Of a stretch of 64,000 nucleotides of DNA, positions 35,068-43,221 are shown one piece after another. Origin of the DNA: Synergistetes bacterium ADurb.Bin155 (GTDB lineage: Bacteria; Synergistota; Synergistia; Synergistales; Thermovirgaceae); NCBI GenBank assembly GCA_002070395.1, contig MWDE01000003.1:1-64000 (forward strand). The letters are read 5' to 3'. The number at the start of each line of letters is the position of its first letter. Position 1 is the stretch's first letter. The notes beneath the pieces are model-generated. The model had not been told where the DNA came from and searched no databases. It worked only from the letters and a program-made list of their open reading frames with translations. The position numbers were made by a program, and so were the translations under genes.

Positions 35068-35677
35068 GTTCTTTGAGCCGGCCACCTTCGCCGAGGTTGA
35101 GACGAGGCACAAGCGCTCCCTTTTCACCGGTAGGGTCTTTCGCGCAGACTCCGAAGAGGAAGCCCGGGAGCGCGTCAGAGAGGTATCCAGGCGATACGCT
35201 GACGCGACTCATCACTGTTGGGCCTACAGGGTGGGCTTCCCCCAGACGACGGAGTACTACTCCGATGCCGGCGAGCCTTCGGGCACGGCGGGCAGGCCCA
35301 TCCTGGGGGCCATCCACCGGGCCGGCGTTGTAAACACGGTGGTGGTGGTCACCCGGTACTACGGGGGGACGAAGCTAGGCGTGAGAGGGCTCATCGAGGC
35401 CTACGGGGAGTGCGCATCGCTGGCCCTGGCGGCGGCGGGGCGAAGGGGGCGCGTAAGGTCCAGGGAGGCCTCCCTGGAGTGCCCCTACGAGCACGCCCGG
35501 CTTATCCTGAAGCAGCTGGCGGACCTCGGCCTGCCCGAGGGTGCCGTGGAGGCGGAGTGGGGTTCCGCGGTGACCCTCTCCGCATCGGTGCCCTTGTCCC
35601 TCGCCGACGATGCTGCTTCCCTCTTCGAAAATTACAAAGAAAGAGGTTTCATCACCCGTTGGGGATGGAAAAAATAG
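35051..35677 (+). CDS. YigZ/IMPACT family protein
   Basis: 208 residues: an N-terminal UPF0029 domain with SRRYADATHHCWAYRVG, YSDAGEPSGTAGRPILGAI and TRYYGGTKLGVRGLIEAYG, then a C-terminal ferredoxin-like EF-G-type domain. The family is related to eukaryotic IMPACT (a regulator of translation-linked kinase GCN2); the bacterial function is not settled. Confidence 0.9.
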   Translation: MTDGDEFFEPATFAEVETRHKRSLFTGRVFRADSEEEARERVREVSRRYADATHHCWAYRVGFPQTTEYYSDAGEPSGTAGRPILGAIHRAGVVNTVVVVTRYYGGTKLGVRGLIEAYGECASLALAAAGRRGRVRSREASLECPYEHARLILKQLADLGLPEGAVEAEWGSAVTLSASVPLSLADDAASLFENYKERGFITRWGWKK

Positions 35678-35695
35678 GACTGGAGGCGATCGTCA

Positions 35696-37201
35696 GTGCA
35701 GCATACCGATGACCGTTCATCTTTCAGCGAGAGGCTGGCCCGCCCCGTGAGCCGGAGCCTCCTCAGGGATGTCACCGAGGATGAGCTCAGGGCCATGGCG
35801 GCCCACGAGGCCGTGCCCAACGACCAGGGAGCCTCCCTCTATGTGACCAGGATCCGCTCCAGGAGCGCTGCCTTCACCGATATCGTCTACGAGGCCGACG
35901 AACCACTGGTGGCCCTGCTGGAACAGGTGTGGGGTTACCTCCGCTGGCAGCAGATGATCCGCGTAACGGCCAGGATAGGCTCCCCGGACCGCCGGCCCAT
36001 GCTGGCGAACTTCTACGTGACCCGCAGATACGCCAGGCTGGCCCAGATGTTCGCCATGAACTTCTCCACGGAACTTGACCAGGACTACTCCGACATAGTC
36101 ACCGTGGCCGTCCCCGAGTGGCACCAGCGGAAGATCATCGTCCTCCCCAGGCAGCGAGTCACCTACATCCTGGGTAGCGACTACTACGGAGAGGCCAAGA
36201 TGGCCACCCTGAGGATGGTCATGCACCTGGGGCGCGAGACGATGGACGCCCTCGGCCTTCACGCCGGCAGCAAGATCATCAGGGTGAACACTCCCAGGGG
36301 GTTGGAGGAGAAGGGAGTGCTCATCTTCGGGCTTTCCGGCACCGGCAAGACCACTATAACAACGGCCGACCATGACCTGGAAGCGCCCGAGGGTGTGGAG
36401 GTGCTCCAGGACGATATAAATATCCTCCTCTCCAACGGCAGCGCTCTTGGTTCGGAGGCCAACTTCTACATAAAGACCGACAATGTGACGAAGCAGCCGG
36501 CCCTGCTCTGGGCCGCCCGGGACAGGAAGGCCCTCATCGAGAACTGCTGGGTGGATGACGACGACCATATCAACTTTGATGACCACGCCCTGACCACCAA
36601 CGGCAGGGCCGTCGTCCCCCGGGAGGCGATACCCAACACATCGGACCGGATAGACCTGGACAAGGTCGACTGCCTGCTTTTCAACATGAGGAGATACGAC
36701 ACTCCGCCCATCGGACGCCTCGTCTCGCCGGAGCAGGCGGCGGCCTACTTCATGCTGGGGGAATCGACCATCACCAGCGCAGACGACCCCTCCAGGGTAG
36801 GCCAGGCCAAGAGGGTGGTGGGCTTCGACCCCTTTGTCATCGACAACCCCCACATCAACGGCAACAGGCTGCTCAGGATCCTGCGGGACAACCCCGGCAT
36901 CCGGTGCTACCTTCTCAACACAGGGAGGGTCGGCGGCAAGGATGGGGCCAACATCACCGTCGAGGCCACCACCACGGCCGTCAGGGAAGCCATGAGAGAG
37001 ACGCTGGAGTGGCGCTACGACGATATCCTGGGTTACGAGATACCCTCGTCGCTGCCGGTGCCCCAGGGTGAGGACCTCGACCCCTACCGGTGGTACTCCC
37101 GGGAGGAGTACGCCTCCATGATCGGCGACCTTCGCAGGGAAAGAAGGGAGTACCTGCAGCAGTTCAAGGGCCTGGCCCCGGAGATCGTCGACGGGGTCTG
37201 A
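35696..37201 (+). CDS. Divergent ATP-type PEP carboxykinase
   Basis: 501 residues from GTG 35696. The central nucleotide-binding motif is LIFGLSGTGKTTIT near residue 220, with NTPRGLEEKGVLIFG preceding it. The kinase motif 2, usually containing GDDEH, reads VLQDDINILLSNG. The following EANFYIKT block resembles but does not equal the usual FEGGCYAK. It may reversibly convert oxaloacetate and ATP to PEP and CO2, but the divergence leaves a related kinase-like role open. The preceding genes are on the same strand; the serine operon converges on it with 6 bp between stops. Confidence 0.75.
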   Translation: MQHTDDRSSFSERLARPVSRSLLRDVTEDELRAMAAHEAVPNDQGASLYVTRIRSRSAAFTDIVYEADEPLVALLEQVWGYLRWQQMIRVTARIGSPDRRPMLANFYVTRRYARLAQMFAMNFSTELDQDYSDIVTVAVPEWHQRKIIVLPRQRVTYILGSDYYGEAKMATLRMVMHLGRETMDALGLHAGSKIIRVNTPRGLEEKGVLIFGLSGTGKTTITTADHDLEAPEGVEVLQDDINILLSNGSALGSEANFYIKTDNVTKQPALLWAARDRKALIENCWVDDDDHINFDDHALTTNGRAVVPREAIPNTSDRIDLDKVDCLLFNMRRYDTPPIGRLVSPEQAAAYFMLGESTITSADDPSRVGQAKRVVGFDPFVIDNPHINGNRLLRILRDNPGIRCYLLNTGRVGGKDGANITVEATTTAVREAMRETLEWRYDDILGYEIPSSLPVPQGEDLDPYRWYSREEYASMIGDLRRERREYLQQFKGLAPEIVDGV

Positions 37202-37207
37202 CCGGCG

Positions 37208-37843
37208 CTAGAGCCCTTCCTGGACGACCCTCTCCCAGGCGCTTCCGAGGTGGCAGGCCTCGCCAAGGACGAGGACCTCCAGCCCCCGGGGCGTCTCTTC
37301 GAGGAGGGTGATGCTGCCGTTCCCGAGGCGGAACCTCCAGAAGCTGCCCAAGGGCGCGTCAAAGACCCGGCAGAGGAGGACCTTGAGGACCGCGTCGTGG
37401 GAGAAGAGGGCCAGGGTGTCTCCCGGGCCCGCCAGGATCTCCCTGAAGGCCCCCCAGGCCCGACGGGAGACCTCATGGAGGTTCTCCCCCCCCGGCATGG
37501 TCACCTCCTCCGGCCTGGAGCGCCAGAGAGTGAGCATCCCCGGCCACAGGCTTTCCACTTCCCCGGCGGTGTGCCCCTCCCAGAGACCATGGTCTATCTC
37601 GATCAAGCCTGGATGGGTCTCAAGACCTAACCCAAGGAGGGAGGCCGTGGCCTCCGCCGTCCCGGCGGCGCGGGAAAGGGGGCTCGACACCACCCTGTCC
37701 ACGGAAGAGCGCAGGAGCGCCCCAGCGGCGGAGCGGGCCTGCCTCCGGCCCCAGTTGTTCAAGGGGGTGTCCCTCCTGCCCTGGAAGCGCCCTTCCCGGT
37801 TCCAGTCCGTCTCGCCGTGCCTTACCAGGAAGATCCGCCTCAT
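37208..37843 (-). CDS. Histidine-phosphatase, probable phosphoserine phosphatase
   Basis: 211 residues of the phosphoglycerate-mutase-like superfamily. The catalytic histidine is in LVRHGETDWN at residues 6-15, followed by GRRDTPLNNWG; the acid is in IEIDHGLWEG and the second histidine in LFSHDAVLKVLLC. Some dPGM-like proteins are genuine phosphoserine phosphatases (PspA of Hydrogenobacter). Here the gene directly follows serA with no intergenic base and is the last gene of a serine-leader-controlled operon, so phosphoserine phosphatase is the best-supported reading. CobC- or GpmB-like activity is the alternative. Confidence 0.82.
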   Translation of the reverse strand: MRRIFLVRHGETDWNREGRFQGRRDTPLNNWGRRQARSAAGALLRSSVDRVVSSPLSRAAGTAEATASLLGLGLETHPGLIEIDHGLWEGHTAGEVESLWPGMLTLWRSRPEEVTMPGGENLHEVSRRAWGAFREILAGPGDTLALFSHDAVLKVLLCRVFDAPLGSFWRFRLGNGSITLLEETPRGLEVLVLGEACHLGSAWERVVQEGL

Positions 37844-39490
37844 CTAGAGATCCTCCGTGAAGCGGACTTTCACCGCCCAGAGCAGGTCCACATCCTTTTT
37901 CAGTTCCTCCAGGACGGGCATGGGAACGTCGTCGTCGATCTGCAGCGCCCCCACGGCCAGCCCGCTCCCGTTCCTGCGCCCCAGGGCGAAGTTGGCGATG
38001 TTCGTCCCGGCCCTCCCCAGAAGGGTCCCCACCTTCCCGATCACGCCGGGGCGGTCGTGGTTGCTGAAGAGGAGCACCGTTCCCTCGGGGATGAACTCTA
38101 TCCAGTAGCCTCCTATATTGACCACCCTCTGGCGCCCCTCTTCGGTGATCGTCCCCGACACGGAGATGCCCTCCCGGGAACCGGGCGAGAAGAGTTCCAG
38201 TTCGACCTGGTTGCGCCAGGTCCCGGGGCCTGTACGGCTCTCCTCGATCCTGATGCCCTTGTCCTCTGCCAGCATCGGTGCCGACATGTAGTTCACCTCG
38301 GGGCCGTGGGAGTACTCCAGGTAGCCCTTGAGCCCCGCTACGGTGAAGGGGGAGAAATGGTAAGGGATCTCGAAGCATACCGGCTCTTCGGCGGGCGAAA
38401 ATAGAGGGCCCCGCAGGCTGACCTTCAGTTGTGTCGCCGGCTCCCGCGATAGGTGCGCCGCCAGGTAGCCGAGCTTGCGGGCCAGCGAGAGGAAGGCCCT
38501 GGTGCCCTCCGGGAGGGACTGCTCCACGAAGGGGAGGTTGACGGCATTCTCGCAGGGCTTTCCCTTGAGGGAGGCCAGGAGGTTCGAGCAGGCTATGACG
38601 GCCACCGCTGACTGGGCCTCCTCGGTGTTGGCCCCGATGTGGGGCGTCAGGATCACCTTCTCACGGATATCATCGGCAAGCAGGGGGTTGTCGGGCCGCG
38701 GTGGTTCGCCGTCGTAGACGTCGATGGCGGCCCCGGCCAGGTGCCCTGAGCGCAGGGCCTCCGCGCAGGCAGCCTCATCCACGAGCCCGCCCCTGGCGCA
38801 GTTGACCAGGTAGGCCCCCGGCCTGCAGGCTTTTATAGCCTCCCCGTCGATGATACCCCGTGTCTCGGCCGTCAGGGGGACATGCAGGGTGACCACGTCG
38901 GCCAGGGAAAGGGCGCCCTTGAGGTCTTCCATCAGGCGGACGCCGGCCCTGTCGGCCTTGGCCTGGGAGACGTAGGGGTCGTAGGCGGAAACCTCCATGC
39001 CGAAAGCCCTGCACCGGGCCGCCACTTGGGTCCCTATCCTGCCCAGCCCGACGACGAGGAGCCTTTTGCCCGAGAGCTGCCTGCCCAGGAAGCGGCTCCT
39101 TTTCCACTCGCCCGAGGCCAGCGATTGAAAGGCCTGGGGTACCTTCCTTACCATGGAGAGCATCATGGCCATGGTATGCTCCGTCGCCGCCAGGGTGTTC
39201 CCCGTGGGTGCATTTATAACCACGACGCCTTTACGGCTCGCTTCGGCTAGGTCTATGTTGTCCAGTCCCACGCCGGCCCGCGCCGCCGCCCGCAACCTTT
39301 TCGCGGCGTCCAGTACTTCAGGGTCGAGGGGGGTCCCGCTCCGGGTTATCATTCCGTCCACGTCCCTCACTTCCGCCAGGAGTTCCTCCCGGGAAAGGCC
39401 CGTTTTGACGAACAACTGCACCTCCGGGTCCTGCCGGAGCACGTCCAGCCCCGCCTCGGAGATCTTTTCCGTTACCAGAACCTTCAGCAT
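37844..39490 (-). CDS. serA: D-3-phosphoglycerate dehydrogenase
   Basis: 548 residues, starting at MLKVLVTEKISEAGLDVLRQ; a longer frame to 39613 overlaps the aminotransferase and is rejected. NAD-binding GLGRIGTQVAARCRAFG is near residue 150, the catalytic Arg in VNCARGGLVDE, the Glu-His pair toward LTPHIGANTEEA. The long C-terminal part contains the allosteric-substrate-binding and ACT domains (PGVIGKVGTLLGRAGTNIANFALGR), so feedback inhibition by serine is expected. It catalyses the first step of serine synthesis. It overlaps the aminotransferase stop by 7 bp. Confidence 0.95.
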   Translation of the reverse strand: MLKVLVTEKISEAGLDVLRQDPEVQLFVKTGLSREELLAEVRDVDGMITRSGTPLDPEVLDAAKRLRAAARAGVGLDNIDLAEASRKGVVVINAPTGNTLAATEHTMAMMLSMVRKVPQAFQSLASGEWKRSRFLGRQLSGKRLLVVGLGRIGTQVAARCRAFGMEVSAYDPYVSQAKADRAGVRLMEDLKGALSLADVVTLHVPLTAETRGIIDGEAIKACRPGAYLVNCARGGLVDEAACAEALRSGHLAGAAIDVYDGEPPRPDNPLLADDIREKVILTPHIGANTEEAQSAVAVIACSNLLASLKGKPCENAVNLPFVEQSLPEGTRAFLSLARKLGYLAAHLSREPATQLKVSLRGPLFSPAEEPVCFEIPYHFSPFTVAGLKGYLEYSHGPEVNYMSAPMLAEDKGIRIEESRTGPGTWRNQVELELFSPGSREGISVSGTITEEGRQRVVNIGGYWIEFIPEGTVLLFSNHDRPGVIGKVGTLLGRAGTNIANFALGRRNGSGLAVGALQIDDDVPMPVLEELKKDVDLLWAVKVRFTEDL

Positions 39491-40635
39491 GACCGATCCC
39501 CTTCCCTTTCCCACGTCTTGAAGGCTTCGTCCAGAAAACCGTCCCCCACGTCGATGCCGCATTCCCTGGCGGCACCGAAGAGTCCGCCGGCCAGCAGGCA
39601 TACCTCCGGCCATCCCCCGGGGTTGTAGTGGGCAATGCGCAGGGTCCCGCCGTGCCTTCCCTGGCCCTCGGCGACGGTGATGCCCATATCCTCCAGGGCC
39701 TTCTTCATGGGCCGCTCTTTCCCCGGGGGCACCTCAAGGGCGGTCATGACGGGCGAGCGGAACTCCTTTTCCCTCACGAAAAGTTCGAAACCCATCGCCT
39801 CACAGGCGGCTTCGAAGGAGCGTGCCTTCCTGCGCGTCCGGCGGGCCCAGGCGTCCCATCCGAAGCCCTCGAGAAGGCGGAGCGACTCGGCCAGTCCGTA
39901 GAAGACGCTCACGGGAGGGGTGAAGGGGTTCTGAGGTCTCCCCTTTTTCAGGAATCTCCTGTGGAGGGCCAGGTCGAAGAAGTAGGAGGGGCAGAACCCC
40001 TTGGCGGCCCTTTCCCAACCCCGTTCCGAGAGGTGGACCAGGGCAAGGCCCGGGGGGGCGAGAAGTCCCTTCTGGGAGCAGGAGGCGAGACCGTCGATCC
40101 CCCAATGCGACGGGCGGCAGGGCATGGCGCCCAGGGAGCTCACGGCGTCGACCAGCACCAGCGGCCCGTCGGCGGGGATCTCCGAGAGGAGTTCCTCCAG
40201 GGGGTTGACCACGCCCGTAGAGGTCTCGTGGTGGGTGAAAAGGAGGGCATCGGCCCCGGGATGCTTTTCCAGGGCTTCCCTGATGTGCCCCCTTCTGAAA
40301 CCTTCGCCCCGGGGCGCGTCAAGGGCGATCACTTTCGCACCTCTCCTGGAGACGATCTCCCGGAAACGGTCTCCGAAGGTCCCGCAGGAGAAGGAGATCA
40401 CCTCGTCTCCGGGCGCCAGCAGGTTGGCGGCCAGGGCCTCCAGGGCCCCCGTGCCGGAACCCGGCAGGAGGACCACAGGTTCCTCCACGTCCAGGAGCCT
40501 TCCGAGGCGTCCCTTCACTTCCTCCAGCAGGTCGGACCATTCCTCGCCCCGGTGGCTGATCATCGGCCCGGCCGCCGCCATCCTGACGGAAAAGGGCACA
40601 TCCACCGGCCCCGGTGTGTACAGGTGTCGCGTCAT
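39484..40635 (-). CDS. Class V aminotransferase, probable phosphoserine aminotransferase
   Basis: 383 residues, starting MTRHLYTPGPVDVPFSVRMA after GAGGAGGAG. The sequence is of the alanine-glyoxylate/serine-pyruvate type: GSGTGALEALAANLLAPGDEV at the cofactor phosphate site, VDAVSSLGAMPC with the PLP-ring Asp, and SQKGLLAPPGLALV with the Schiff-base lysine. Enzymes of this type replace SerC in several anaerobes and archaea. With serA and the phosphatase downstream, the expected reaction is phosphohydroxypyruvate plus glutamate to phosphoserine. Confidence 0.88.
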   Translation of the reverse strand: MTRHLYTPGPVDVPFSVRMAAAGPMISHRGEEWSDLLEEVKGRLGRLLDVEEPVVLLPGSGTGALEALAANLLAPGDEVISFSCGTFGDRFREIVSRRGAKVIALDAPRGEGFRRGHIREALEKHPGADALLFTHHETSTGVVNPLEELLSEIPADGPLVLVDAVSSLGAMPCRPSHWGIDGLASCSQKGLLAPPGLALVHLSERGWERAAKGFCPSYFFDLALHRRFLKKGRPQNPFTPPVSVFYGLAESLRLLEGFGWDAWARRTRRKARSFEAACEAMGFELFVREKEFRSPVMTALEVPPGKERPMKKALEDMGITVAEGQGRHGGTLRIAHYNPGGWPEVCLLAGGLFGAARECGIDVGDGFLDEAFKTWEREGDRSC

Positions 40636-40655
40636 GGGATCTCCTCCTCGTGGAT

Positions 40656-40687
40656 AAAAAAAGGCCGGGAGAGCGCTTCTCCCGGCC
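40656..40687 (-). terminator. Intrinsic terminator (attenuator) before the serine operon
   Basis: GGCCGGGAGA and TCTCCCGGCC form a perfect 10-bp stem with a 5-nt loop, followed on the minus strand by seven T, only 20 bp upstream of the aminotransferase start. It lies inside the operon leader, between the promoter and first gene, and so should stop transcription unless an antiterminator forms. Confidence 0.9.
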
Positions 40688-40735
40688 TGTATTCCCCAAA
40701 AACCCTGTCCTTTTTCCCCCGGTGCGGCCCCGGGT

Positions 40736-40852
40736 CTACAGCGGTCCTCCCCCTGCCGGCAAAGGGAGGCCTCCCCTTCCGGACCACCCGGAAGAGGAGC
40801 TGGAAGAAGAGGAGCCGCTGGCCCTGCCGACAAAAAGGGACATCTGTATCAA
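40736..40852 (-). CDS. Serine-rich leader peptide
   Basis: A 35- to 38-codon frame on the minus strand, ending 49 bp before the terminator hairpin. From ATG 40843 it reads MSLFVGRASG, then eight consecutive serine codons (40790-40813: TCC TCT TCT TCC AGC TCC TCT TCC), then GWSGRGGLPLPAGGGPL. Eleven of 35 residues are Ser. TTG 40852 in the same frame is 8-9 bp from GGGGGGAG and is the more likely start. It precedes three serine-biosynthesis genes, as his, trp or leu leader peptides precede their operons. Starved ribosomes would stall in the Ser run. Confidence 0.8.
   Translation of the reverse strand: MIQMSLFVGRASGSSSSSSSSGWSGRGGLPLPAGGGPL
40771..40799 (-). promoter_or_regulatory. 12-bp leader hairpin overlapping the Ser codons
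   Basis: On the minus strand CTCCTCTTCCGG and CCGGAAGGGGAG pair over 12 bp (one G-U) with a 5-nt loop. The 5' arm consists of the last four serine codons plus part of the next, so a ribosome stalled there would prevent the stem. This is the expected geometry of a pause/protector hairpin. Confidence 0.7.
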
Positions 40853-40886
40853 GGGAAACCACTCCCCCCGTGGAAACAATGAACGA

Positions 40887-40915
40887 TTTATACCACGAGG
40901 GCGCTCAAAGGTAAA
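40887..40915 (-). promoter_or_regulatory. Promoter of the serine operon
   Basis: On the minus strand TTTACC (40915-40910) and TATAAA (40892-40887) are separated by exactly 17 bp. The start point would be near 40880, giving a leader of about 245 nt that contains the leader peptide and both hairpins. Confidence 0.65.
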
Positions 40916-41054
40916 TAGCCGCCCCAGCCTCGGGACGGGGCCTCTTGTTTGACGGATGCCCCGGCAGCCTCTACCATGATGCCCCAAATAGGCCTTTCGG
41001 AGGTCTCAGTTGCCCCGGTCCTTTACGGGAAAAAAGCGAAGCGGGGGGTAGGAA

Positions 41055-42617
41055 ATGAGGATCGCCTGTGTCCAGATGGAAGCACCGGAATTGGCCGGTT
41101 TTGAAAGAACTTTCAGCAGGATCCAATGCCTCCTGGGTGAGGCCCTCCAGCCCGGGGTCGACCTGGTGGTGTTCCCGGAATGCGCCTGGCCGGCCTACTT
41201 CATCGACCCCGGCGAAAGGCGTCTCCTCAGGGAGGCCCTATCGCTCAACGAGCGGTTGATCGATCATATCCGCAGGAAAGCCCGGGAACATGCTTCCTAC
41301 GTGGCCTTCGGGCTTGTGGAGGAAAAGGGCGGGAAGCTCGGCAACAACGCCATCCTCGTGGACCCTTCGGGGGAAATGGTCCTGAGGGTGTCGAAGATGA
41401 ACCTTTGGCATTTCGACAGGGACCTCTACGAGCCGGGCCGAAGTTTTGACGTGGTCGATTCACCCTTCGGGCGGATCGGCCTTTTGATATGCGCCGACGC
41501 AAGGCTGCCGGAAATCGCCCGGGTGCTCTCAGTGATGGGAGCCGATCTCATCATCGACCCGGCGAATCTCACGGGCTATTCCTTCTCCCCCAAGGGCCTG
41601 ACCAACCCGCAGCTGGATTTCATGCTGCCTGCCAGGGCTTTCGAGAACGGGGTATGGTGGGTCCTCTCCAACAAGTGCGGGATCGAGTCGGCGGCGGTCC
41701 CCTACGTGGGCGGCAGCAGGGTAATATCCCCGGAGGGGGTCTCCGTCGCCTCGGCAAGCCCCGACAGGGAAGAGATCCTCTTCGTCGATATCGGCCTGCC
41801 GGAGAGAAGGCCCGCGTCCCTCCCGGAAAGGTCACCGGCGGCGTATGGGGTGCTCGCCGAGCCCACCGAGAGCCTCCCGGTGACGGGGATCACTTCTCAA
41901 CCCGCCATCCCCTCCTGCAGCAGCTTTTTCCTGGGTGCCGCCCAGTTCGGAGCGGAGGACGCCGAAGAGTACATCCTCAAAGCGGGGAAGCACCTGGCCA
42001 CCCTGGGACGGCTGCATGCGTCCGTCGCGGCCCTCCCCCCGGCGGACTTTCTTCCCGCCCCCGGCATCCACGAGTTGGCCGATGCAATAAGGGAAAAGCA
42101 CGGGGCGGTGATGGGGGGGATGATCGTCGCCCTCGCCGGTGGTGGGAGAGGCGGTGAACCTCTCGGTGTGATCTTCGACGCGGGAAAGATCCTGGCGTCC
42201 TCCAGGGGGACCCCCCCCCTGTCGGCATCAGATATAGTCGGGACCCGCCACGGCAATTTCGCCTTCGTCCACGGCGAGGGGATCCTCCTCCCCGAATACG
42301 CCAGGAGCCTGACTCTCCTGGGCGCGGATTTGATGTTTTCCCTGACGGACTCCCTGTCGGGGCCTTCCCTTGAGATAGCCAGGACGAGGGCCTACGAGAA
42401 CAAGGTCTTCCTGGTGCGCTCCGCCTCCCCCGGCGAAGCCAGGAGGTCTTTCATCTGTGATCCCTACGGCAGGATCCTCTCCAGCGCCTTCATCGATGGG
42501 GAACAGGTCTTCGGCTGCCAGGTCGAGCTCCTGTCGGCGAGGTGCAAGGAGGTCGTTCCGGGCACGGACGTGATAAGGGGCAGGAGACCTTGCGATTACC
42601 GGTTGCTCTGCCGGTAA
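41055..42617 (+). CDS. Tandem nitrilase-superfamily protein (second domain degenerate)
   Basis: 520 residues, about twice a normal carbon-nitrogen hydrolase. Domain 1 (residues 1-270) has the full catalytic triad: Glu42 in VVFPECAW, Lys114 in VSKMNLWHFD and Cys146 in LLICADARLPE. Domain 2 (about 290-515) has the same fold pattern (FFLGAAQFGAEDAEEY, then GADLMFSLTDSLSG, ARTRAYENKVFLVRSASPG) but no recognisable catalytic cysteine. Domain 1 probably hydrolyses an amide or nitrile. It opens the catabolic cluster and has its own start shortly after the serine-operon promoter region, divergent from it. Confidence 0.85.
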   Translation: MRIACVQMEAPELAGFERTFSRIQCLLGEALQPGVDLVVFPECAWPAYFIDPGERRLLREALSLNERLIDHIRRKAREHASYVAFGLVEEKGGKLGNNAILVDPSGEMVLRVSKMNLWHFDRDLYEPGRSFDVVDSPFGRIGLLICADARLPEIARVLSVMGADLIIDPANLTGYSFSPKGLTNPQLDFMLPARAFENGVWWVLSNKCGIESAAVPYVGGSRVISPEGVSVASASPDREEILFVDIGLPERRPASLPERSPAAYGVLAEPTESLPVTGITSQPAIPSCSSFFLGAAQFGAEDAEEYILKAGKHLATLGRLHASVAALPPADFLPAPGIHELADAIREKHGAVMGGMIVALAGGGRGGEPLGVIFDAGKILASSRGTPPLSASDIVGTRHGNFAFVHGEGILLPEYARSLTLLGADLMFSLTDSLSGPSLEIARTRAYENKVFLVRSASPGEARRSFICDPYGRILSSAFIDGEQVFGCQVELLSARCKEVVPGTDVIRGRRPCDYRLLCR

Positions 42618-42692
42618 GCCGGCCTTTGGAGGCCCCGGGCAGCTGGTCTTTCCCAATTTACCAGGGTGACCTTCTATAAGTGCATTGCCGTC

Positions 42693-42726
42693 TTGACAAG
42701 ATTTATATAGTCTATATTCTATAGAA
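42693..42726 (+). promoter_or_regulatory. Promoter with palindromic operator before rid gene
   Basis: A perfect TTGACA (42693-42698) and TATTCT (42715-42720) are spaced by 16 bp. The palindrome TTCTATAGAA (42717-42726) overlaps the -10 element and is flanked by similar half-sites (TCTATATTCTATAGAACATAG). This could be the operator of the GntR regulator encoded at 46977. The promoter would drive rid-dctPQM-DUF1989-gntR. Confidence 0.7.
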
Positions 42727-42772
42727 CATAGGAACTGGACCTCGCCACCCATTATTCTCAGGAGGTGCTTGT

Positions 42773-43171
42773 ATGGAGAAAAAGGTCATACCGTTCGGCA
42801 GCGCCATGGGAATGAAGGTAGCCTTCAGTACCGCTGTAAGCGTGGATGTCAGGTCCGTCGATAAGATCATCTGGGTCTCCGGCCAGGTCTCTTTCGACGA
42901 AAAAGGGAACATCCTGGGTAAGGACGACATGTACGTCCAGACGGAACACGTCATCCTAAATATTCAAAGCGCCCTGGCAGAGTTCGGGGCCGGCCTGGAT
43001 GATGTGGTCGAGGTCAATGTGTTTGTAAGGGATATGAGCCGTCTCAAGGAGATCCACGAAGCGAGGCTCAAATACTTCAAGGAACCTTTCCCCACCAGCA
43101 CCCTGGTTGAAGTCAACAAATTCGTGCATCCTGACGCCCTGATAGAGATCAATGCCGTGGCAGTGATCTAG
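42773..43171 (+). CDS. Rid-family protein without the catalytic arginine
   Basis: 132 residues, start after CAGGAGGTG. Rid/YjgF fold: KIIWVSGQVSFDEKGNI, QSALAEFGAGLDDVVEVNVFVRD, and the C-terminal LIEINAVAVI. RidA enzymes hydrolyse reactive 2-aminoacrylate and other imines using an Arg in PARxxVEV; here the equivalent reads PTSTLVEV, so Arg is replaced by Ser. It likely belongs to a Rid subgroup with another function, possibly in the pathway served by the TRAP transporter next to it. Confidence 0.88.
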   Translation: MEKKVIPFGSAMGMKVAFSTAVSVDVRSVDKIIWVSGQVSFDEKGNILGKDDMYVQTEHVILNIQSALAEFGAGLDDVVEVNVFVRDMSRLKEIHEARLKYFKEPFPTSTLVEVNKFVHPDALIEINAVAVI

Positions 43172-43221
43172 AAACCGGTCCGGGAAACGCAGGATATCTG
43201 ACATCGTAAGGGGGAGAAAAG

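Noticed and set aside
40641-40780. Clear antiterminator in the serine leader
   Set aside because: I found only weak alternatives: five pairs between CTCCC and GGGAG, and an eight-pair match between the Ser-codon segment CTTCTTCC and GGGAGAAG, whose logic would be inverted. None is convincing by eye.
40690-40900. T-box riboswitch before the serine operon
   Set aside because: The serine-gene context and the terminator suggested a T-box, but the conserved TGGNACCGCG sequence and stem I features are absent, while a Ser-codon ORF is present.
39628-40914. Long plus-strand frame (428 codons) opposite the aminotransferase
   Set aside because: It is an antisense shadow typical of GC-rich coding DNA; composition is proline/glycine/arginine-rich and the minus-strand aminotransferase is certain.
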